From positions 1 to 11,674 of the forward strand of contig JAFUPT010000115.1 of the NCBI GenBank assembly GCA_017481065.1: a DNA stretch of 11,674 bases. Reading direction: 5' to 3'. The notes under the pieces are model-generated. The model had not been told where the DNA came from. It worked only from the letters and a program-made list of their open reading frames with translations, and made no database searches. Below, in pieces: positions 1 to 7,620 of the stretch (its first letter is position 1; each line of letters opens with the position of its first letter). The stretch is from Clostridia bacterium. GTDB lineage: Bacteria > Bacillota_A > Clostridia > Christensenellales > Aristaeellaceae. The position numbers were made by a program, and so were the translations under genes.

Positions 1-37
1 GCGTATGCCAGTCCAAACGCGAGGGGAGGGAAAACAC

Positions 38-211
38 ATGTCCGAGGTACGGATCCGCGAAAATGAATCATTGGAAAGCGCACTGCGTCGTTTCAAGCGC
101 AAGACCGCTCGTGATGGCATTCTTGCTGAAGCAAGAAAGCGTGAGCATTACGAGAAGCCCAGCGTAAAGCGTAAAAAGAAGGCTGAAGCTGCTCGCAAGC
201 GCAAGTATTAA
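38..211 (+). CDS. rpsU: 30S ribosomal protein S21
   Basis: A 57-residue, very basic protein that matches bacterial S21 over its whole length. It has the N-terminal [20 protein letters not shown] block, then [17 protein letters not shown], and a Lys/Arg-rich tail ending RKRKY. S21 sits on the small ribosomal subunit near the 3' end of 16S rRNA and helps mRNA engagement. The ATG at 38 is chosen because GAGGGGAGGG lies about 7 bases upstream and the S21 family begins MSEV. An in-frame ATG at 5 would add 11 residues foreign to the family and would cover the ribosome binding site. A strong intrinsic terminator follows 9 bases after the stop, so this is the last gene of its transcript. Any promoter lies left of the window. 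Confidence 0.97.
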   Translation: MSEVRIRENESLESALRRFKRKTARDGILAEARKREHYEKPSVKRKKKAEAARKRKY

Positions 212-220
212 TGCCAATGA

Positions 221-256
221 AGCCCCTTTGGTAAGCCAAAGGGGCTGATTTCTATT
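221..256 (+). terminator. Intrinsic terminator after rpsU
   Basis: An 11-bp perfect stem, AGCCCCTTTGG (221-231) with CCAAAGGGGCT (236-246), has a TAAG loop and is followed by the T-rich GATTTCTATT. It begins 9 bases after the rpsU stop and fits a Rho-independent terminator. The stem is symmetric, but the left side has no matching A-run, so it is expected to work mainly on the plus strand. Confidence 0.88.
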
Positions 257-318
257 CTCCGGGAGCTTGTGGAGGCGGGAAACGGCCCTTTCTATTGCCG
301 GGTTCTGCTTCCATCGTT

Positions 319-380
319 AAAAGGGCTTGCAAATTCATTCACTTACGAAGCCGTAAGCCCATGAATTTGCAGGCCCTTTT
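319..380. repeat. 62-nt long hairpin, bidirectional terminator-like
   Basis: Positions 319-338 pair with 361-380 over 20 consecutive base pairs, with one G-T wobble at 327/372. The outer AAAAGGGC and GCCCTTTT give an A-run on one side and a T-run on the other. Inside, CTTACG (342-347) pairs with CGTAAG (352-357) around an AAGC loop. It lies between rpsU, which already has a terminator, and the methyltransferase gene. It could be a bidirectional terminator, a backup terminator, a REP/MITE-like dispersed element, or a small structured RNA. The rest of 212-470 shows nothing convincing; TAGAAT at 450-455 is only a weak -10 candidate for the next gene. Confidence 0.6.
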
Positions 381-470
381 TCATCGCTTTTTTGCCGGTT
401 CGCGGCATTTCTCTTTTGTGTTTGATTCATCATTCCAAATTTCAATTCATAGAATAATTGCAGGTGTACA

Positions 471-1484
471 ATGAAATATTGCATGCTTTTGTGGCCGCAT
501 GCCAATGTGCGGTACCAGAATGAAACTTTGAAGCTGGCCCAGAGCGAACTCAAGCTCATGCTGGATATCTTTGCCCCGGATGCGGAGATTTCCGTATACG
601 AGGGGCTGAACATGCCCGCGCTTGAGATTCGCACCCCGGATGAAATGGATGCGCGGCTCATTTCGGCCATCCGCGGTCATTCGCTGCTCTACGCGCTGTT
701 TGAAATCCGGGATGGCGGCCTGCTGCTGCCCGTGGCCGGGAGGGAGGAAGCCTTCGTGGGCAGCGATTTGCCGGGCATCCTCAAGTACAAGGGCAAGACC
801 AACGAGCTCTTTTTGCAGCTGATGACCAATGTGGCCCTCTATGCCGGCGGCTTTGCTCGCCGCGGCGCGGAGCGGCTGGAGCTGCTGGACCCCATGTGCG
901 GCCGCGGCACCACCCTCTTCGTGGGCGCGAACCGGGGCTGGAACACCACCGGAACCGATGTGGACAGGAACGACCTTTCCGAGGCCGAGAAGTTCCTGCG
1001 CCGCTACTTTGAATACCACCGCATGAAGCACGCCATGAAGAAGGAGGCGCGCACCGTGCCCGGCGCAAAGAGCGCGGCGGTGACCCAGTTTGCCTTCTCC
1101 GATACGCCGGAGCACTTCAAGGCCGGTGAAAGCTGTTCCCTGCGCTTGGCCAATGCCGACGCCGCCCGGGTGCGGGAAATCTTCGGCAAGGAAAAATTCC
1201 ACATGATCGTATGCGACCTGCCCTACGGCGTGCAGCATGCCTCCGTGGGTGCGAGCCCGGAAAAGCTGCTCCGGCAGGCGCTGCCCGGCTGGAAGGAGGC
1301 TCTCAAGAAGGGCGGCGCCATCGCCCTGTCCTTCAATGCTCAGAGCTTCAAGACCGAAAAGGTGCGCATTCTTCTGGAGGAGGCGGGCCTTGAGGTGAAG
1401 CGCGGCGGCGCATATGATGGCTTCAGCCACTGGGTGGAGCAGGCCGTCACCCGCGATATCGCGGTGGCGAAGAGAACCAATTAG
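471..1484 (+). CDS. TRM11/UPF0020-type SAM-dependent RNA methyltransferase
   Basis: A 337-residue Rossmann-fold methyltransferase, likely to methylate a base in tRNA or rRNA using S-adenosylmethionine. The SAM-binding motif I is DPMCGRGTT (140-148), the acidic strand-2 motif is GTDVD (161-165), and the catalytic motif IV is CDLPYG (248-253), the D-L/P-P-Y form used by N-methyltransferases of the TRM11/TrmN group. The C-terminus [18 protein letters not shown] is typical of this branch. The N-terminal ~110 residues presumably recognise RNA, but I see no clear THUMP signature. The ATG at 471 is preceded by a modest GCAGGTG ribosome binding site. The stop lies 10 bp before rho, so the two are probably co-transcribed. 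The target nucleotide cannot be told from sequence. Confidence 0.85.
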   Translation: MKYCMLLWPHANVRYQNETLKLAQSELKLMLDIFAPDAEISVYEGLNMPALEIRTPDEMDARLISAIRGHSLLYALFEIRDGGLLLPVAGREEAFVGSDLPGILKYKGKTNELFLQLMTNVALYAGGFARRGAERLELLDPMCGRGTTLFVGANRGWNTTGTDVDRNDLSEAEKFLRRYFEYHRMKHAMKKEARTVPGAKSAAVTQFAFSDTPEHFKAGESCSLRLANADAARVREIFGKEKFHMIVCDLPYGVQHASVGASPEKLLRQALPGWKEALKKGGAIALSFNAQSFKTEKVRILLEEAGLEVKRGGAYDGFSHWVEQAVTRDIAVAKRTN

Positions 1485-1494
1485 GAGGAAATCA

Positions 1495-3207
1495 ATGGAT
1501 TATCGCACGCTTCACATGAAGACGGTCGCGGATCTGCGAAGAATTGCCAAGGAGGCCGGCGTAAAAATTCCCGCCGGTACCAACAAGGCCGATCTGGTGA
1601 GCCTGATCCTGGAAGGGCAGGCCTCCGCCGCCGTGCAGGCCGTGGAAGCGCCTGCCCCGGAGGCACCCCGGAAGCGCGGCAGGCCCCGCAAGGAGCTGCT
1701 TCCCGCTGCGGAGGAGCCTGCGCCTGTTGAACCCGCTCCCGGGCCGGAAGCGCCCGCGGCGGAGAATAAGCCGGAGCCCCAGCCGGAGACGGATGAAAGG
1801 CCCGCCTACCAGCGCCCGCTGAGCACCCAGCAGCGCATGGGCGCGCGGACCTATCCCCAGCAGGCGGCGTTCCGGCCCCAGCTGAACCGGGCGAATCCCC
1901 AGCAGCGGCCCCAGTTTGCCGGCCGCCAGCTGCCCCAGCAGAATTACCGCCGCCCCCAGGCTGCGGAATCCCCGGAAGCCCCGCAGGCTTCCGATACCCA
2001 GACCCGCGCCGATGGCAATGCCCAGCAGCTGAACCCCGGCGTGCCGGAATTGCTCCAGAGCGGCGATTGCGGCGACGGCGAGGGCATCCTGGAAATCCAC
2101 GCCGACGGCTACGGCTTCCTCCGGGCGGAGAATTACCTGCCCGGCAACAAGGACGTCTATGTATCCGCCGCCCAGATCCGCCGCTTCAACCTGCGCACCG
2201 GCGACCATGTCACCGGAAAAACCCGCGCCCAGCAGATGGGCGACCGTTCCGTGGGCCTGATTTTCGTGAGCACCGTGAACGGCCAGACTCCGGATATGGC
2301 GCGCCGCCGCCGTTTCTTTGATTCGCTGGTGCCCATCTATCCCAATGAACGCCTGCGCATGGAGGGCGAAAACCCGAAGGACATCTCCCTGCGCCTGATC
2401 GATCTGATCGCCCCCATCGGCAAGGGCCAGCGCGGCATGATCGTTTCGCCCCCGAAGGCGGGCAAGACCACGCTGCTCAAGAAGATCGCCAACGCCATCA
2501 CCACCAATAATCCGGATGTGCACCTCATCGTGCTGCTCATCGATGAGCGGCCAGAGGAAGTGACGGATATGAAGCGCTCCATCCAGGGCGAGGTGGTGTA
2601 TTCCACCTTCGACGAGGCCCCCGAAAACCACACCCGGGTATCCGAAATGGTGCTGGAGCGGGCGCAGCGGCTGGTGGAGCTGGGCAAGGATGTGGTGGTG
2701 CTGCTGGATTCCATCACCCGCCTTGCACGGGCTTACAACCTGGTGATTCCGCCCACGGGGCGCTCCCTCTCCGGCGGCCTCGATCCGGGGGCGCTCTACA
2801 AGCCCAAGCGCTTCTTCGGCGCGGCCCGGAACATTGAAAACGGCGGCAGCCTCACCATCATCGCCACCGCCCTGGTGGATACCGGAAGCCGCATGGATGA
2901 TATCATCTTCGAAGAATTCAAGGGTACCGGCAATATGGAGCTGCACCTGGACCGCAGCCTGTCCGACCGGCGCATCTTCCCGGCCGTCGATCTCTTTAAA
3001 TCCGGCACCCGCCGCGAGGAGCTGCTGCTCAGCAAGGAGGAACTCGACGGCAGCTACCAGGCCCGGCGCATGCTCTCCAAGGGCAGTCCCCAGGAAACTG
3101 CCGAGCAGCTGATCTCCATGATGGATAAAACCAAAACCAACGCGGAATTCTGCCAGCGCCTGCGCGGCTGGATGAATGCCTGCGAAAAGGACGGCTTCAA
3201 GGGGTAG
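1495..3207 (+). CDS. rho: Transcription termination factor Rho with long disordered insertion
   Basis: A 570-residue hexameric RNA helicase that ends transcription; E. coli Rho has 419 residues. The SAP-like Rho N-domain covers about 1-42. A Pro/Ala/Glu then Gln/Arg/Pro-rich insertion covers about 43-188 and includes the AT-hook-like RKRGRPRK (59-66). The RNA-binding cold-shock-like domain covers about 190-262, with GYGFLR at 205-210 and [11 protein letters not shown]. The RecA-like ATPase has Walker [10 protein letters not shown] (318-326), the catalytic-Glu segment [10 protein letters not shown] (Glu351), Walker [17 protein letters not shown] (Asp405), and the Q/R-loop region [23 protein letters not shown]. 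All core residues are present, so the enzyme should be active. The start at 1495 follows AGGAGG at 1483-1488 and gives the standard N-domain. An upstream in-frame ATG at 1414 lies inside the previous gene and is rejected. Confidence 0.98.
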   Translation: MDYRTLHMKTVADLRRIAKEAGVKIPAGTNKADLVSLILEGQASAAVQAVEAPAPEAPRKRGRPRKELLPAAEEPAPVEPAPGPEAPAAENKPEPQPETDERPAYQRPLSTQQRMGARTYPQQAAFRPQLNRANPQQRPQFAGRQLPQQNYRRPQAAESPEAPQASDTQTRADGNAQQLNPGVPELLQSGDCGDGEGILEIHADGYGFLRAENYLPGNKDVYVSAAQIRRFNLRTGDHVTGKTRAQQMGDRSVGLIFVSTVNGQTPDMARRRRFFDSLVPIYPNERLRMEGENPKDISLRLIDLIAPIGKGQRGMIVSPPKAGKTTLLKKIANAITTNNPDVHLIVLLIDERPEEVTDMKRSIQGEVVYSTFDEAPENHTRVSEMVLERAQRLVELGKDVVVLLDSITRLARAYNLVIPPTGRSLSGGLDPGALYKPKRFFGAARNIENGGSLTIIATALVDTGSRMDDIIFEEFKGTGNMELHLDRSLSDRRIFPAVDLFKSGTRREELLLSKEELDGSYQARRMLSKGSPQETAEQLISMMDKTKTNAEFCQRLRGWMNACEKDGFKG

Positions 3208-3250
3208 GGAATACGATTTGGGAACATTGTCCTTTAAGAATCCCATGCAA

Positions 3251-3290
3251 AAACATCGATCCCGGAGCGGGATCGATGTTTGATTTTATA
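3251..3290. terminator. Terminator after rho, probably bidirectional
   Basis: A 14-bp perfect stem, AAACATCGATCCCG (3251-3264) with CGGGATCGATGTTT (3268-3281), has a GAG loop and is followed by GATTTTATATT. It starts about 43 bases after the rho stop. Five A residues (3249-3253) at its left edge give a T-run on the minus strand, so it could also stop leftward transcription from the convergent carboxypeptidase gene. Confidence 0.88.
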
Positions 3291-3297
3291 TTATTCT

Positions 3298-3404
3298 GCA
3301 AATCGCGCCGGACTACGGCGTGATTTGCTTTGCAGGGGTTGCCAAAGGGAATCATTCCCTTTGGCAGGGCCAGCGTCCCTGCCGGGTTCTCTGGGCAGTG
3401 CCCA
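3298..3404. repeat. Tandem hairpin cluster between convergent genes
   Basis: Consecutive inverted repeats fill this stretch. GCAAATCGCGCCG (3298-3310) pairs with 3316-3328 (13 bp, one wobble). TGCCAAAGGGAA (3340-3351) pairs with TTCCCTTTGGCA (3355-3366). GGCAGGG (3363-3369) pairs with CCCTGCC (3377-3383) and shares bases 3363-3366 with the previous hairpin, so the two are mutually exclusive. TGGGC (3392-3396) pairs with GCCCA (3400-3404). The run lies between the rho terminator and the end of the leftward carboxypeptidase gene. It may provide leftward termination and mRNA 3'-end protection. The make-up also resembles dispersed palindromic repeats of gut Clostridia, which is an inference from memory. 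Confidence 0.6.
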
Positions 3405-3422
3405 ACGTTACCTTCGTTTGCC

Positions 3423-4661
3423 TCATGCATACCCCCACTGTCCCCAGATCCGCCGGAAATTGCCGCTCAGGCCCTTGATTTCGGAGGCGGAGGAGGCGGT
3501 GACGGGCAGCCTCGCCAGCGTCTTGCCGCCTTGGTCCACCCGCACATATCCGATCAGGTCCCCGGTGTTTACGGGCGCGGTGAGCATTTCCGGGAGCTCG
3601 GGAACCAGCTGGATATCCTGCTCGCTGCCCTTGGTGACCAGCAGGGTAAGGTCTCCATCCAGCACGAGGCTAATATTGTCCGGCCTGCCGCCCTCCACGG
3701 GCAGGGTTCCCCGTATTTTGGTGCCGCGCTGGGCCACGGGGTAGAGCCGGTAATTGGCGAAGCCGTAGTCCAGCATTTCTTCGGCGATATCGAAGCGCTC
3801 GGAGCCGGTATCCGCGCCCAGCACCACGGCGATCAGCCGCATATCGCCGCGCTTGGCCGTGGCGGCGATGCAGAAGCCCGCCTCGTCGGTGGAGCCGGTC
3901 TTGCCGCCGTCGCAGCCATCGTAGAGCCGGGTGAGCTTGTTGGTGTTGGTCAGCTGGGTGACGCGGCCATCGCCGTGGTCCACCTCGTCCATCCAGATGG
4001 TGGAATAATTGAAGTAGAGCTCATGGCTGAGCATGGCCATGGCCATGCGGGCAACATCCCGGGCGGTGGTGTGCTGGCCCTCGGCGGGCAGGCCCGTGGA
4101 ATTGATGAAGTGGCTGCCGGTCATGCCCAGGTCGGCGGCGCGCTGGTTCATCTGGGCGGTGCAGAGTTCCTCGGAGCCGTACATCAGCTCGGCGAGGGCC
4201 ACGCTTGCATCGTTGGCGGAGCCCACGATCATGCTCTTGAGCAGCACATCCACGGTCTGGGTTTCGCCCACATCCAGCAGCACCTGGCTGCCGCCCATGC
4301 CCGCCGCGCTCTCGGAGATGGTCATAACCTGGTCGAGGGAAATCCGGCCCTGCTCGATGGCTTCGAGGGTGAGCAGGATGGTCATCACCTTGGTGACGGA
4401 GGCCACCGGCCGCGGTACATCGGCGTTCATTTCAAATATGATCTGGCCGCTCTCGGGCTCCAGCAGCAGGGCGGCGGCGCAGTCCAGGTTCATGGGCGGC
4501 GCTTCCAGCAGGGGAGAGAGGGAGAGATCGGGTATGGAATCCGCCGCCCGGGGCGCGCTTGTGGCCTCGGGGGACGGAGAGGCAAAGAGATCGATTTCCT
4601 CCGCGCAGCCCCAGCCGCACAGCAGGCAAATTCCCAGCAAGAGTGCGCAAAACTTCTTCAC
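3423..4661 (-). CDS. D-alanyl-D-alanine carboxypeptidase (peptidase S11, DacF/PBP5-like)
   Basis: A 412-residue exported penicillin-binding protein that trims the terminal D-Ala from peptidoglycan stem peptides. The three active-site motifs are in order and correctly spaced: S88-V-T-K91, S148-A-N150 and K254-T-G256. They are followed by a C-terminal beta domain (~300-395) as in the S11 family. Residues 1-20 form a signal peptide, with likely cleavage near Cys19-Ala20; the GWGC there is not a good lipobox. Residues 25-55 form a Ser/Pro/Ala linker. The start codon is GTG at 4661-4659 on the minus strand, with GGGGAGGA about 7 bases upstream; a closer ATG is in another frame. A membrane anchor at the C-terminus is not obvious, as the protein ends RRIWGQWGYA. 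No convincing own promoter is seen, although a terminator separates it from the upstream gene. Confidence 0.93.
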   Translation of the reverse strand: MKKFCALLLGICLLCGWGCAEEIDLFASPSPEATSAPRAADSIPDLSLSPLLEAPPMNLDCAAALLLEPESGQIIFEMNADVPRPVASVTKVMTILLTLEAIEQGRISLDQVMTISESAAGMGGSQVLLDVGETQTVDVLLKSMIVGSANDASVALAELMYGSEELCTAQMNQRAADLGMTGSHFINSTGLPAEGQHTTARDVARMAMAMLSHELYFNYSTIWMDEVDHGDGRVTQLTNTNKLTRLYDGCDGGKTGSTDEAGFCIAATAKRGDMRLIAVVLGADTGSERFDIAEEMLDYGFANYRLYPVAQRGTKIRGTLPVEGGRPDNISLVLDGDLTLLVTKGSEQDIQLVPELPEMLTAPVNTGDLIGYVRVDQGGKTLARLPVTASSASEIKGLSGNFRRIWGQWGYA

Positions 4662-4720
4662 AGATCATTCCTCCCCGGCATGTTTGCTCTATTTTGTGCG
4701 CCGGAGGGGGAGAATAGAAC

Positions 4721-4755
4721 AAAAAAAGTACGGAACCGAAGTTCCGTACTTTTTT
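4721..4755 (-). terminator. Terminator after the single-pass membrane protein gene
   Basis: The 9-bp stem core GTACGGAAC (4728-4736) pairs with GTTCCGTAC (4741-4749) around a CGAA loop. It is flanked by seven A residues (4721-4727) and six T residues (4750-4755), so it works on either strand. It lies just downstream of the leftward gene ending at 4766, between that gene and the carboxypeptidase gene. Partial read-through could still feed the latter. Confidence 0.9.
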
Positions 4756-4765
4756 CTGCTGGGAT

Positions 4766-5476
4766 TTACTTGTCCTCCGGCAGGGTGAATGCGCCGGCAA
4801 ACTGGGTCACAAACTCCTCAAGGCCTTCATCCGGGATATGAACGGAGCTGTCATCGCCGGAGAGGGTGAAGTTCATGGATACGGAGTGGCCATCGATGGA
4901 ATCCACATAGGCGTAGATGAACTGGGTGTACTTTTCGAGTTCTTCCTCGGAGGCGGCGATTTCTTCATCGGTGCGGATGGTGCGTGCGGAGCTGATGAAG
5001 GCGCGGCTTCCGTTGATGGTGGTTTCGATGGGTTCCAGGGTGTGGTCATCGGTGCCTACGCCGCCGCCCTGGATATAGGATGCGGAATTGGCGATCATGC
5101 GCTCGGCATCCCAGATGGCACCGCCCACGCGCATATATTCAATATTGCTGCTTTCATCCTCGGGGATGAAGCGGTAGCCGCCGGTGGGGTTTTCGGTGGA
5201 AGTGCTGGCCTCCAGGGTGTAGCCCTCAAGGGAGCCGATGGTGCCCACCTTGACGTAGCGGTTGCGGGCTTCGGTGTTTGCGATGGAGATGATATCGCCT
5301 TCCTGCACCTTGCTGGCGGGGATGGTGCCGAGCTTGGGCAGCTGGTTGATCACGATCACGCCGATGATGATGGCCACCACGATCACGGCCAGTGCGATGA
5401 TTTCCTTCTTCGTCAGGAAGGGCTTTGCCTTCTTTACCTTGCGGTAGCCCTTGGATGCAGCGCTTTTCTTTGCCAT
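4766..5476 (-). CDS. Single-pass membrane protein of unknown function
   Basis: A 236-residue protein I do not recognise. A Lys/Arg-rich N-terminus (1-24) is followed by one hydrophobic helix, roughly 26-45 (IIALAVIVVAIIIGVIVIN). By the positive-inside rule this puts a ~190-residue acidic domain outside the cell. That domain has no cysteine and no repeat or catalytic motif I can name. It contains Ser/Thr-rich segments and ends FTLPEDK. The ATG at 5476 follows AAAGGA by about 11 bases. The gene is a single unit, with an extended -10 promoter at 5519-5527 and a strong terminator at 4721-4755. It lies between two other envelope genes, which suggests a cell-surface role, but that is inference only. 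Confidence 0.85.
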   Translation of the reverse strand: MAKKSAASKGYRKVKKAKPFLTKKEIIALAVIVVAIIIGVIVINQLPKLGTIPASKVQEGDIISIANTEARNRYVKVGTIGSLEGYTLEASTSTENPTGGYRFIPEDESSNIEYMRVGGAIWDAERMIANSASYIQGGGVGTDDHTLEPIETTINGSRAFISSARTIRTDEEIAASEEELEKYTQFIYAYVDSIDGHSVSMNFTLSGDDSSVHIPDEGLEEFVTQFAGAFTLPEDK

Positions 5477-5518
5477 TTGGGGTTCATTCCTTTCAAATCA
5501 AATTGATGGTACCTGGCT

Positions 5519-5527
5519 ATTATAGCA
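5519..5527 (-). promoter_or_regulatory. Extended -10 promoter for the single-pass membrane protein
   Basis: Read on the minus strand, TGCTATAAT is a perfect extended -10 element (TGnTATAAT), about 43 bases before the start codon at 5476. A -35 match about 17 bases further up is poor (GTACCA), as is common for extended -10 promoters. This would be read by the housekeeping sigma factor. Confidence 0.65.
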
Positions 5528-5568
5528 CAAATGGGCTGCGTTGGTACAGCCTTTTTTTACATTGACAC

Positions 5569-5596
5569 AAAAAAATCCTCCCCGGAAGGGGGAGGA
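5569..5596 (-). terminator. Terminator after the four-module Cys/His protein gene
   Basis: TCCTCCCC (5576-5583) pairs with GGGGAGGA (5589-5596) around a 5-nt loop. On the minus strand the hairpin is followed directly by seven T residues (5575-5569). It lies 13 bases past the stop of the leftward gene ending at 5609 and upstream of the next leftward promoter. Confidence 0.88.
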
Positions 5597-5608
5597 CAGG
5601 ATATGTAA

Positions 5609-7471
5609 TCAATTCTTTTTTACGGCCGCATAGTTGATGGCGGTTCTGGGGAAAAGGTATTCAGATGCCTTGCACAGCTTGCAGCCGGCCATGCCCTGCT
5701 CCAGCGCATCATCGCGCAGGATAAGCGCATACTGGCCGTTGAAGGCTTCGCATTCATCGCCGGTGTGGCACAGGCCATCCTCATCCTTCCAGAGGCAGTT
5801 TTCCTCAGCATATTCCGCGAGGGGAGCCATGCAGGTTTCACAGCTGGCCTTGCCCGCGCATTCCGCAAGGGAAACGGCGGCAACGGAAGCGGTGATGGCG
5901 CTGCAATCGCTGCGCAGGTGGATGGTATCGCCCTCCAGCTGCACGATGGCCTCTCCGGCGGCCTTCAGGGCGCGGGTGGGGGTGATCATCATGGGCGTGG
6001 GCGTGGCCTGGGCGGCGGCTTCTGCGCTGGGAGCCAGCGTGGGCGCTTCGGCGGACTGCTCAGCAGCAGGCGCTTCGGTGGGCGCCTCCGTGGCGGTATC
6101 CGCGCCGTCGAGGCTCAGGGAGATGATCTCCACCACAGGCTCTGCGGCGGGTTCCTCCGTGGGCGCTTCGGTGGGAGCGGCGGTGGGTTTCGCGGTGGGA
6201 GCCTTGGTGGGCTGTTCCGTGGGAGCGGCGATGGCGGCGGGAACGGATGCTTCCACCTGGATCTGCTTGCCGTTTGCGATGGCGGTGAGATAATCATCCG
6301 CGCTGCAAACCGTGCAGGCCACCAGCTTGTCTTCTGCAGCCTGGGCGGCGGTTACGATGTTCCAGCCATTTACGAATGCCGCGCATTCATCGGTGAGGTG
6401 GGCGATGTTGCTGCCGTCAGTCCATACGATCAGCGCTTCATCCAGGATGGCCTTGTCCGGCGTGCCGCACTTGCTGCAGCGGCGCACGCTGCTGTTCAGG
6501 GTATCGCCGAAGGTATGCTGGGCGGCGCTCTTCATGGTGCCGCATTCGGAGGCCATGTGGTAGCACTTGCCGCCTTCATTATAATATACCACGGCCTCGG
6601 CGGCGCTCTTCACGGTGAAGCTGAGCACTTCCGGGGTGGGCTCGGGGGTGATCACGGGTTCCTTGGTGGCGGGCAGGGTGGCGGTGCTCAGCACGCCGCC
6701 GCGCTCCAGGATGCCGGTTTCCACGGGCGTGCCGGTTTCAGCATCGGGGCTCGCAGAGGGGATGTACACGGGGAGCTCCGTGCTTTCGGGACCCACGGTG
6801 ATCTCCACAGTGGGCTCGGCCTCCGGCGTGGTTTCAGCAGCCGGGGTGGACTGGTCCGCTGCGGGCTCCTCGGTGGAATCCACAACATCATCTTCCGAGC
6901 CGATGCTGTCGATCAGCTGCCCGATTTCCACGCGGGCCTGCGCGCCCTTTTCGGCGGCGAAATCAATGCCGTCCGCAAGGATGAGCCGTCCGCGGGTCCA
7001 TGCGGCGTCCAGCATGTTTGCCGCGCCCTCATAGACCACCACGGCCTTCTCGGCCGCCACATCGCCGGCTTCAACCAGCGCATCCGCCGCCACATCCAGG
7101 AAGCTGTTGGCCTTGTCCTGCATGGCGGTATAATCCGCATTGTTGGTGTTCACCGTGAGGGCGAAGCCGATCAGGATGATGCATGCGGCGAAGGTCACTA
7201 CGCTGGTGAGCAGCTTCGTGCCTACGCCCCAGCGCACCTTCCTCTGCCAGAGCATCACGAGGCCCACCGGCCAGAGCACCAGCAGCAGGACCATCATGAT
7301 CAGCTTGTAGAAGAAACCCGCGCGCTTCCTGCGCCTCCGGGGCGGCCGGCGCTTGGGCGAGCCGGAGGAGGGGGAGCCTGCGCTGCGGCTGCGCTTTTCG
7401 GAGCGCATCATATAATCGCGGCCGGTGGCAAAGAGCATCGTGGATGCGGAATCATTGTATGTAGCTTGCAT
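5609..7471 (-). CDS. Two-helix membrane protein with four Cys/His (putative zinc) modules
   Basis: A 620-residue protein of unknown function. Residues 38-50 are strongly basic. Two transmembrane helices (about 53-75 and 86-107) flank WPVGLVMLWQRKVRWG. A soluble stretch (110-195) follows, then a Pro/Thr/Glu linker (~195-285). Four modules share the pattern His-x4-Cys, 21-23 residues, Cys-x2-Cys: H305/C310/C332/C335, H358/C363/C386/C389, H518/C523/C544/C547 and H569/C574/C597/C600. Modules 1-2 and 3-4 form two pairs separated by a second linker (~407-505) of APTEAPTE-like repeats. Modules 2 and 4 both end CxxCxAxxYL, so a pair was probably duplicated. The ligand sets suggest zinc binding in the outline of Ada-type metal sites. 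The start at 7471 follows GAAAGGTG; the longer reading to 7603 would run upstream of the promoter at 7518-7546 and is rejected. Confidence 0.85.
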   Translation of the reverse strand: MQATYNDSASTMLFATGRDYMMRSEKRSRSAGSPSSGSPKRRPPRRRRKRAGFFYKLIMMVLLLVLWPVGLVMLWQRKVRWGVGTKLLTSVVTFAACIILIGFALTVNTNNADYTAMQDKANSFLDVAADALVEAGDVAAEKAVVVYEGAANMLDAAWTRGRLILADGIDFAAEKGAQARVEIGQLIDSIGSEDDVVDSTEEPAADQSTPAAETTPEAEPTVEITVGPESTELPVYIPSASPDAETGTPVETGILERGGVLSTATLPATKEPVITPEPTPEVLSFTVKSAAEAVVYYNEGGKCYHMASECGTMKSAAQHTFGDTLNSSVRRCSKCGTPDKAILDEALIVWTDGSNIAHLTDECAAFVNGWNIVTAAQAAEDKLVACTVCSADDYLTAIANGKQIQVEASVPAAIAAPTEQPTKAPTAKPTAAPTEAPTEEPAAEPVVEIISLSLDGADTATEAPTEAPAAEQSAEAPTLAPSAEAAAQATPTPMMITPTRALKAAGEAIVQLEGDTIHLRSDCSAITASVAAVSLAECAGKASCETCMAPLAEYAEENCLWKDEDGLCHTGDECEAFNGQYALILRDDALEQGMAGCKLCKASEYLFPRTAINYAAVKKN

Positions 7472-7517
7472 ATTGAAACACCTTTCGCAGGAGATAGATT
7501 TCCAATAAACCATAATT

Positions 7518-7546
7518 ATTATACCAAATTGGAAGTCAATACTCAA
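7518..7546 (-). promoter_or_regulatory. Promoter of the four-module Cys/His protein gene
   Basis: On the minus strand, TTGAGT (7546-7541) and a perfect TATAAT (7523-7518) are separated by exactly 17 bases. This is a good housekeeping-sigma promoter. Transcription would start near 7511, leaving a leader of about 40 bases before the ATG at 7471, and this settles the start codon of that gene. Confidence 0.8.
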
Positions 7547-7600
7547 AGACGAGAATGTAACGAATTCCCGCCGGGAAGGGAAGAATCCTTTCCCAAAAGC

Positions 7601-7620
7601 CAAGGTTTGGTCAAACTTTG
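7601..7620. promoter_or_regulatory. Near-palindrome in divergent promoter region, candidate operator
   Basis: CAAGGTTTGGTCAAACTTTG is an inverted repeat with 8 of 9 positions matched in each arm around a central GT; only 7604/7617 breaks the symmetry. The arms leave no loop, so it is better suited to binding a dimeric protein than to folding as RNA. It sits about 55 bp upstream of the leftward -35 and about 67 bp upstream of the rightward -35. No regulator gene is next to it, so its role is inference. Confidence 0.35.

Noticed and set aside
5..37. Upstream in-frame start for rpsU
   Set aside because: It would add 11 residues not found in S21 and would include the ribosome binding site in the coding region.
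447..1430. 327-codon minus-strand open frame opposite the methyltransferase gene
   Set aside because: The plus strand carries clear SAM-methyltransferase motifs; the antisense product has none and shows the typical composition of a shadow frame.
1492..3246. 584-codon open frame on the minus strand opposite rho
   Set aside because: A GC-rich shadow frame: the opposite strand encodes a textbook Rho with all motifs, and the antisense translation is His/Gly/Ala/Gln-rich without recognisable domains.
3330..4841. 503-codon plus-strand open frame across the carboxypeptidase gene
   Set aside because: It runs through intergenic hairpins and a terminator, and lies antisense to a complete S11 carboxypeptidase with SxxK, SxN and KTG motifs.
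7472..7603. N-terminal extension of the Cys/His membrane protein
   Set aside because: It would have to be transcribed from upstream of a clear TTGAGT-17-TATAAT promoter at 7546-7518, and the added residues have no membrane-protein features.
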